Below, in pieces: positions 41,560 to 46,140 of a DNA stretch of 46,140 nt; positions within the stretch are counted from its first letter, which is position 1, and each line of letters starts with the position of its first letter. The notes under the pieces were generated by a model. That model was not told the DNA's origin. It saw only the letters and a list, made by a program, of their open reading frames with translations, and searched no databases. Source of the stretch: Kutzneria sp. 744 (GTDB lineage Bacteria > Actinomycetota > Actinomycetes > Mycobacteriales > Pseudonocardiaceae); the NCBI RefSeq assembly GCF_000568255.1, contig NZ_KK037166.1, positions 4,407,931 through 4,454,070 of the forward strand, in the 5' to 3' direction. The position numbers and the translations under genes are program-made.

Positions 41560-43577
41560 CGCTGCTTCCTCCGGAAGGGGGTCCACCAGGTGATCCGTCC
41601 GAACAGGACCATCACGGACGGGACGAGCAGACAGCGGACGACGGTCGCGTCGACGGCGACCGCGAGGGCCGTTCCCAGGCCCAGCATCTTCATGTTGAGC
41701 ACGCCCGAGGTGCCGACCGCGACGAGCACGATGACGAGGATGGCTGCCGCCGCGGTGACGACCCGCGCGCTGCGGTCCAGCCCGACGGCCACGGCTTCCC
41801 GGCTGTCGCCGGTCCGGGCGTACTCCTCCTGGACCCGGGACTGCACGAGCAGGCCGTAGTCCATGGACAGCCCGAACGCCAGGCAGAACATGAGCACCGG
41901 CAGCGTGGTGTCGATGGCGCCGACCGGGGTGAACCCCAGCAGCCCGGACAGGTGGCCCTCCTGGAACACCCACACCACGGCCCCGAACGTGGCGGTCAGG
42001 CTCAGCGCGTTGAGCACCACGGTCTTGATCGGTAGCAGGACGGTCCCGGTCATCAGGAACACCAGCAGCAGCGTCGCCGCCGCGATGCACGCCAGCGCGT
42101 ACGGCAGGCGACTGCCGACAGCCGCCTGTGCGTCGACGAGTTCGGCGGCCTGGCCGGCCACTTGCAACGGGAGGCCCTGGGCGCGGATCGTGCGGACGAG
42201 GTCCTGGCTCGCGGGCGACACGGCGTCCTCGGACGTCTCAACAGCGAGGGCGCTGGTGTCGCCGACACGGCCGAGTTGCGCCACCGCCACGACCCCGGGC
42301 AGGCCCGCCAGCCGGGACACCACGTCCGATGCGGGGGCCGTGGTGAGCACGTCGATCCGGCCGTTGCCGGTGAAGTTGTCGCGGATCTCCTGCTGCACCA
42401 CACGGGCCGGCGCGTCGACCGGCAGCTGCCTGTCGTCGACCGAGCCGAAGCGGACGTCGCGGAACGGCAGCGCCGCCAGCACCAGCGGGGTCACCACCAG
42501 GACGGCGACCAGCGGTGCGAACCTGATGACCGTGCGCGTCCACTTTCGACTGTCCACTTCGGATGGCCTGCGGATACGGCCTGCCTCGACGCGGGCGCCG
42601 AGCACGGTCAGCGCCGCCGGCACGACCGTGAGCGCGGCGACCGCCGCGAGCAGCACGACGCTCACGCCGACGTATGCGAACGAGCGCAGGAAGCCCAGTG
42701 GGAACAGGAACAGGGTGCCGAGCGACACCGCGACGGTGGCCGCGGAGAACACGACAGTGCGGCCGGCCGTCAGCATCGCGCGGCGGACAGCGTCGGGACG
42801 CGGTCTCTCCTCACGGAACCGCCGCACGATGAACAACGCGTAGTCGATCGCGAGCCCGAGCCCGAGAGCGACGCTCAGCTCCTGGGCGAAGATCGAGAGA
42901 TCGGCGAACTCACTGACCGCCCGCAGCACGGCGCCGGTACCCAGCATGGCGATCGCGCCGACCACGAGCGGCAGCAACGCGGTGACCACGCTGCCGAACA
43001 CCAGGACGAGCACGACCAGCGTCAACGGCAGCGAAAGCAGTTCCGCGCGGGTCAGGTCGTCGGCGATCGTGTGACGCGCCTGGTCCGCCACCGCGGCCTG
43101 GCCGCCGGTGCGCACCAGCACGCTGCCGTGGCGGCCGTCGTAAGCGACAGCCAGCTGCGCGGACCGGTCGGCCGCCGCTAGTTCGGACCCGGTGATCCGG
43201 GCGGTGATCAACGCCTGCCGTCCATCGCGCGAGCGCAGCGCCGTCTCCCGGCCCAGCCAGTACGACGTGACGCCCGTGACGGACGTCTCGCCGGCCAGCC
43301 GCTTGGCGACGGCGGACCCGTCCGCGGCGCAGGCCGGTTCGTCCACACCGCGGGCGCAGTCCACGAGCAGGACGAGGTTCGGGTTGCTGGTGGGGAATTC
43401 CGTCGACAGCGTGCGGGCGGCCACCGACGAGGAAGCCGCCGGATCCGTCGCGCCCAGACCATGGAGCCGGTCAGCCACGTCGTGGCCGCAGGCGACGGAC
43501 AGGAGCAGGAACACCGCCGCGCCGGCGAGCACGGTGCGGGGCCGGGACACGGTGAGGTCGGCCAGACGGTTGAGCAA
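41556..43577 (-). CDS. MMPL/RND-type exporter
   Basis: 673 residues. One helix, an extracytoplasmic loop (SNPNLVLLVDCARGVDEPAC), five helices with GLGLAIDYALFIVRRFREE, a second loop, and five helices with FGLSMDYGLLVQSRVQEEY: the twofold MMPL plan with the conserved D-Y in helix 4 and helix 10 regions. The proton-driven pump probably moves lipid-like or polyketide products. Start is probably TTG 43577, 7 bases behind GGGAG; no ATG or GTG fits between the previous stop and the first helix. 17 bases follow the UbiA stop. Confidence 0.88.
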   Translation of the reverse strand: MLNRLADLTVSRPRTVLAGAAVFLLLSVACGHDVADRLHGLGATDPAASSSVAARTLSTEFPTSNPNLVLLVDCARGVDEPACAADGSAVAKRLAGETSVTGVTSYWLGRETALRSRDGRQALITARITGSELAAADRSAQLAVAYDGRHGSVLVRTGGQAAVADQARHTIADDLTRAELLSLPLTLVVLVLVFGSVVTALLPLVVGAIAMLGTGAVLRAVSEFADLSIFAQELSVALGLGLAIDYALFIVRRFREERPRPDAVRRAMLTAGRTVVFSAATVAVSLGTLFLFPLGFLRSFAYVGVSVVLLAAVAALTVVPAALTVLGARVEAGRIRRPSEVDSRKWTRTVIRFAPLVAVLVVTPLVLAALPFRDVRFGSVDDRQLPVDAPARVVQQEIRDNFTGNGRIDVLTTAPASDVVSRLAGLPGVVAVAQLGRVGDTSALAVETSEDAVSPASQDLVRTIRAQGLPLQVAGQAAELVDAQAAVGSRLPYALACIAAATLLLVFLMTGTVLLPIKTVVLNALSLTATFGAVVWVFQEGHLSGLLGFTPVGAIDTTLPVLMFCLAFGLSMDYGLLVQSRVQEEYARTGDSREAVAVGLDRSARVVTAAAAILVIVLVAVGTSGVLNMKMLGLGTALAVAVDATVVRCLLVPSVMVLFGRITWWTPFRRKQR

Positions 43578-43594
43578 GGCGATGCTCCCGGACG

Positions 43595-44431
43595 TCAGCG
43601 GAGCCCGTAGGCGATGAGGGACAGGTAGCTGAGCAGCACGAAGGCCATGGCCGCGGCCAGCGGCCAGGACTCGCTGGCACCGGCGAAGAACCGCCGGGCC
43701 GCGAGGACGGGCGGCGCGAGCAGCACGACGAACCACGTCGTGGTGAGCTGCATGATGAGCACGACCGCGGCTACGGCCCAGCACAGCGTCACCATGCCGC
43801 TCAGCGTCGGGCCGAGCGCCACCGAGTACAGCCGTTCCCCGGCGTCGCCATGCCACCGCGTCTTGCGGGCGAATTCGAAGTGCAGGAACACGCAGGCGAA
43901 GACGAGCACCACTGGCACCACCCGCCAGTCCACAGAGGCGGTCGACGACAGGTAGAGGTAGCAGCTGATCAGCAGTTGCACGGGATAGCTGACCGCGAGG
44001 CTCAGCAGCAGCCCGTCTCGCACGGCCGGGAATCGGCGCTCCACCGCGGACAGCGCGAGTCCGTAGCCGAGAACCAGCAGCGCGAGGTTGACCGAGACCA
44101 CCGAGATCGGCGCATTGAGCGCGAGGACGCACACGATGATCAGCGCCATTGCCGTCTCCAGCTCGCCGACGCTGATCGCGCCCGTCACCAGGGGGCGGTC
44201 CGGATGGTGCACGCGGTCGTAGTCGAGGTCCTTCCGCTCGTCGAGCATCCGGAGGAACAGCAGGCTGAGCACGACGCTCGCGGCGCGGGCGACCGTGGCC
44301 GGCGACGGCCGCCAGTGATCGCCGGCCACCGCCTCAAGCGCGAACGTCCACAGCACGCCATAGCTGACATAGACGTGCGGGCGGAACCGCGCCAGCACGA
44401 AGCGCCCCAACCGGAGCGTGAACATGGTCAT
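43595..44431 (-). CDS. UbiA-family membrane prenyltransferase
   Basis: 278 residues, about eight membrane helices. LRMLDERKDLDYDRVHHPDRPLV contains the first Asp-rich motif (D-x3-D-x-D-x-D type) that binds Mg-diphosphate. The second region EFARKTRWHGDAGERLYSVALG matches the typical E-x2-RK...E/D...YS-x-x-LG sequence. UbiA proteins attach isoprenyl chains to aromatic or other acceptors in the membrane. ATG 44431 overlaps the nitroreductase stop (ATGA). The acceptor is unknown; the AfsA product is one option. Confidence 0.87.
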   Translation of the reverse strand: MTMFTLRLGRFVLARFRPHVYVSYGVLWTFALEAVAGDHWRPSPATVARAASVVLSLLFLRMLDERKDLDYDRVHHPDRPLVTGAISVGELETAMALIIVCVLALNAPISVVSVNLALLVLGYGLALSAVERRFPAVRDGLLLSLAVSYPVQLLISCYLYLSSTASVDWRVVPVVLVFACVFLHFEFARKTRWHGDAGERLYSVALGPTLSGMVTLCWAVAAVVLIMQLTTTWFVVLLAPPVLAARRFFAGASESWPLAAAMAFVLLSYLSLIAYGLR

Positions 44432-45030
44432 CCGCGCCTCCAGCGGTTCCAGCTGGTGACCTCGGTGACCGGCCGCCGGGGCGCCGGCCCGAACCAGCGC
44501 TTGGCGTAGGCGACGGGTATCAGGCACCCCTGGGTCACCTCGTCGTACGGGATGCCGAGCAGGTCGGCGACCTCCCGCTCGTACACCAGGTGCACGGTGG
44601 TGAACGCGGTGGCGAGGCCTCGTGCCCGCGCGGCGAGCATGAAGCTCCAGACCGCCGGGTACAGCGAGCCGTAGCGGCTCGCGGTCCGTGCCGGGTGCTC
44701 GGTCGGCGAGTGCCGGCCCTGGATGCACGGGAGCAGCAGCACGGGCACGCGTTCGAGGTTCTGCGCCAGAAACCGGGCGGAGTCGGTGTCCGCCGTCCGT
44801 GCTGCCTGGTCCAGGTACGCCACGGAGGCGGCGCGGTAGCAGTCGGCGATCGTCTGTTTCAGACCTGGGTCGTCGATCCCGACGAACCGCCAGTCCTGTC
44901 TGTTCCCGCCGGTCGGCGCCTGCACCGCCATCCGGAGGCAACGCTCGACGACGTCCCGCGTGACCGGCCGGCGCAGATCGACGCCGCGGCGCACGGCGCG
45001 GGTGGTGGTGAGCGCCTCGTCGATCAGCAT
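44428..45030 (-). CDS. Nitroreductase-family flavoprotein
   Basis: 200 residues. TTRAVRRGVDLRRPVTRDVVERCLR then APTGGNRQDWRFV is the FMN-binding start of the nitroreductase fold; SRYGSLYPAVWSFMLAARARGLAT and GIPYDEVTQGCLIPVAYAK complete it. Members reduce nitro groups, quinones or enones, or act as oxidases. It overlaps AfsA by seven and UbiA by four bases, so it belongs to the pathway. It may do the NAD(P)H-dependent enone reduction that other butyrolactone loci give to different reductases (inference). Confidence 0.88.
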   Translation of the reverse strand: MLIDEALTTTRAVRRGVDLRRPVTRDVVERCLRMAVQAPTGGNRQDWRFVGIDDPGLKQTIADCYRAASVAYLDQAARTADTDSARFLAQNLERVPVLLLPCIQGRHSPTEHPARTASRYGSLYPAVWSFMLAARARGLATAFTTVHLVYEREVADLLGIPYDEVTQGCLIPVAYAKRWFGPAPRRPVTEVTSWNRWRRG

Positions 45031-46001
45031 GTGCGTCCCGCCAGGCCGTCGGCGTGCGGCGCGTCCACCGCCGTGGTCGGGAAGCTCAGCCGGAGCTGGG
45101 CGTCGGCAACGGTGCGGCCCGACTGGTCGATCCAACACCACGCCTCCACCTCACGGTCGGCGGCCATCATCTGGACCGCGCCCAGTCGGCAGTGGCACAC
45201 CGCCTCGGCACTGAGCTCGGCGAAGGCACTGAACCGACAGCGCAGCGCGGTCAGCAGGCCGGTGTCCAGGTTCGCGGAAACCGCGGCGCACGCCGTCGCC
45301 AGCTGGCGGAACGCCTCGACCAGCACCATCCCCGGCACATGGTCGACCGGGTGGTCGAACAGCGTCGGGTGCGCGGTGTCCACGACGACGGTGGCACGGG
45401 CGAAGCTGCCTTCGACGTGCGGCGGCCCGATCACCACATTGCGGTCGCACCTGCGTCCGACGACGGCGGCCGCGCATCTTGTTGGCGGCGGCACTGCGCG
45501 CGGCGGTTCGATCGTGCCACGCACCGGGGCCCATTCGCTTTCGGGCAGCCAGGAGAAGGCGAAGTCGGCGGTCAGCACGTGCCGGTCGTCGATCTCGACC
45601 CGGTGCCGGAGGTGCAGGCCGCACAGTCGCCCGTCGTGCGTGAAGCGCTGCACCACCCGACAGCGGAGGACGGCATCGCACGGTGTGTCGGTGACGGCGA
45701 TGGCCGCCGGATCAAGCAAGCGGAGCTCGAACTTTCGCAACAAGAACCGAGCCTCGGCGGGAACCCGGAAGCACTCGTGCGCCACGGCAAGGCACGCCTG
45801 GCGAGCTGCCTCCGCGAACGCGACCGGATCGTGGTGGCCGTTGTCGGAGTCCCCGTAGAACGCGTGCGACCTGGGCAGTTGGACACCGACGTCGATCCGC
45901 CCGCCGCCGTGGTCGAGCAGTGACGTCACGAACACCTCTGCAACCGATGCCCGGTGCACCAGCTCGCGGGGCACGGTTCGGGAGAACGTCAGCTTGTGCA
46001 T
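45024..46001 (-). CDS. AfsA-family (A-factor biosynthesis) hotdog enzyme
   Basis: 325 residues, two hotdog repeats. Repeat 1 (RSHAFYGDS...DPVAFAEAARQACLAVAHE, about 40-80) and repeat 2 (TLFDHPVDHVPGMVLVEAFRQ, about 212-235) hold the conserved AfsA/ScbA signature. AfsA joins a beta-ketoacyl thioester to dihydroxyacetone phosphate to start gamma-butyrolactone hormones or related furans. CGAGGAG precedes ATG 46001. It leads a coupled series of nitroreductase, UbiA, MMPL and P450 genes. No GBL receptor repressor is in the window; it may lie beyond the right edge. Confidence 0.92.
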   Translation of the reverse strand: MHKLTFSRTVPRELVHRASVAEVFVTSLLDHGGGRIDVGVQLPRSHAFYGDSDNGHHDPVAFAEAARQACLAVAHECFRVPAEARFLLRKFELRLLDPAAIAVTDTPCDAVLRCRVVQRFTHDGRLCGLHLRHRVEIDDRHVLTADFAFSWLPESEWAPVRGTIEPPRAVPPPTRCAAAVVGRRCDRNVVIGPPHVEGSFARATVVVDTAHPTLFDHPVDHVPGMVLVEAFRQLATACAAVSANLDTGLLTALRCRFSAFAELSAEAVCHCRLGAVQMMAADREVEAWCWIDQSGRTVADAQLRLSFPTTAVDAPHADGLAGRTC

Positions 46002-46140
46002 GCCGCTCCTCGCCTGGTGTCGACGGTCATCGGCAACACCGCGGATCCGACGACGATCACGCTCCACGGGTCGAGCCCGATGTCCTGCCGCCATGCCCAG
46101 AGCAGGAGTCCCGCGAGCGCCGCGCGCAGGTTCCCGTTCA
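45989..46140 (-). CDS. C-terminal end of an upstream operon gene, cut by window edge
   Basis: The last 50 codons of a minus-strand frame (LRAALAGLLLWAWRQDIGLDPW, then VIVVGSAVLPMTVDTRRG) end at 45989, 13 bases inside the AfsA gene. Hydrophobic character and overlap suggest a coupled gene upstream, maybe a membrane protein. Too short to classify. Confidence 0.45.
   Translation of the reverse strand, partial: NGNLRAALAGLLLWAWRQDIGLDPWSVIVVGSAVLPMTVDTRRGAACTS

Overview
The window is high-GC DNA with strongly GC-biased third codon positions, frequent GTG starts and families typical of filamentous actinomycetes: a SARP regulator, an AfsA hotdog protein, F420-type luciferase-like oxidoreductases, ECF42/DGPF and LAL regulators. 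An antibiotic-producing actinomycete, probably from Pseudonocardiales, is the best guess. The order is inferred and not shown by any marker gene. No rRNA, tRNA or CRISPR array was seen.

Left part (1-12.1 kb): a SARP regulator cut by the window edge, an MFS exporter divergent from a luciferase-like oxidoreductase across a large double inverted repeat, a PIG-L deacetylase and an SRPBCC protein. Next come a DHA2-type exporter broken by one frameshift and coupled to an OlsB-like N-acyltransferase. Divergent from that pair is a RibD_C / DGPF / ECF42-sigma operon. A frameshifted XRE-NB-ARC-TPR regulator closes this part.

Middle part (12.2-21.1 kb): four secreted proteins in a row on the minus strand (I36-CHAP, peptidoglycan-binding M15-like, and two paralogous small Cys-containing proteins), then an unrecognised 480-residue protein. 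A redox/detoxification group follows: two SDRs, TetR, an alpha/beta hydrolase and a divergent quinone-oxidoreductase-like enzyme.

Stress-type island (21.2-38.1 kb): SHOCT protein, K+ channel, DUF7144-like membrane protein, P-type ATPase, DUF1269-like protein, LAL regulator, DoxX and two convergent Crp/Fnr paralogues. The mix resembles actinobacterial hypoxia/dormancy gene sets. The island is eroding: a membrane protein carries about five lesions, PPK2 and a histidine phosphatase survive as abutting fragments, doxX is split by an IS3-family element (GAAC target duplication), and an IS256-family element sits between perfect 9-bp target duplications.

Right part (38.4-46.1 kb): a coupled pair of small Cys-containing proteins, a gene-poor kilobase, and a tightly coupled minus-strand operon of AfsA hotdog enzyme, nitroreductase, UbiA prenyltransferase, MMPL exporter and cytochrome P450, cut by the right edge. 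This operon is the best candidate for an undescribed system. It looks like a small biosynthetic and export pathway built around a butyrolactone-type condensing enzyme but with a membrane prenyltransferase.
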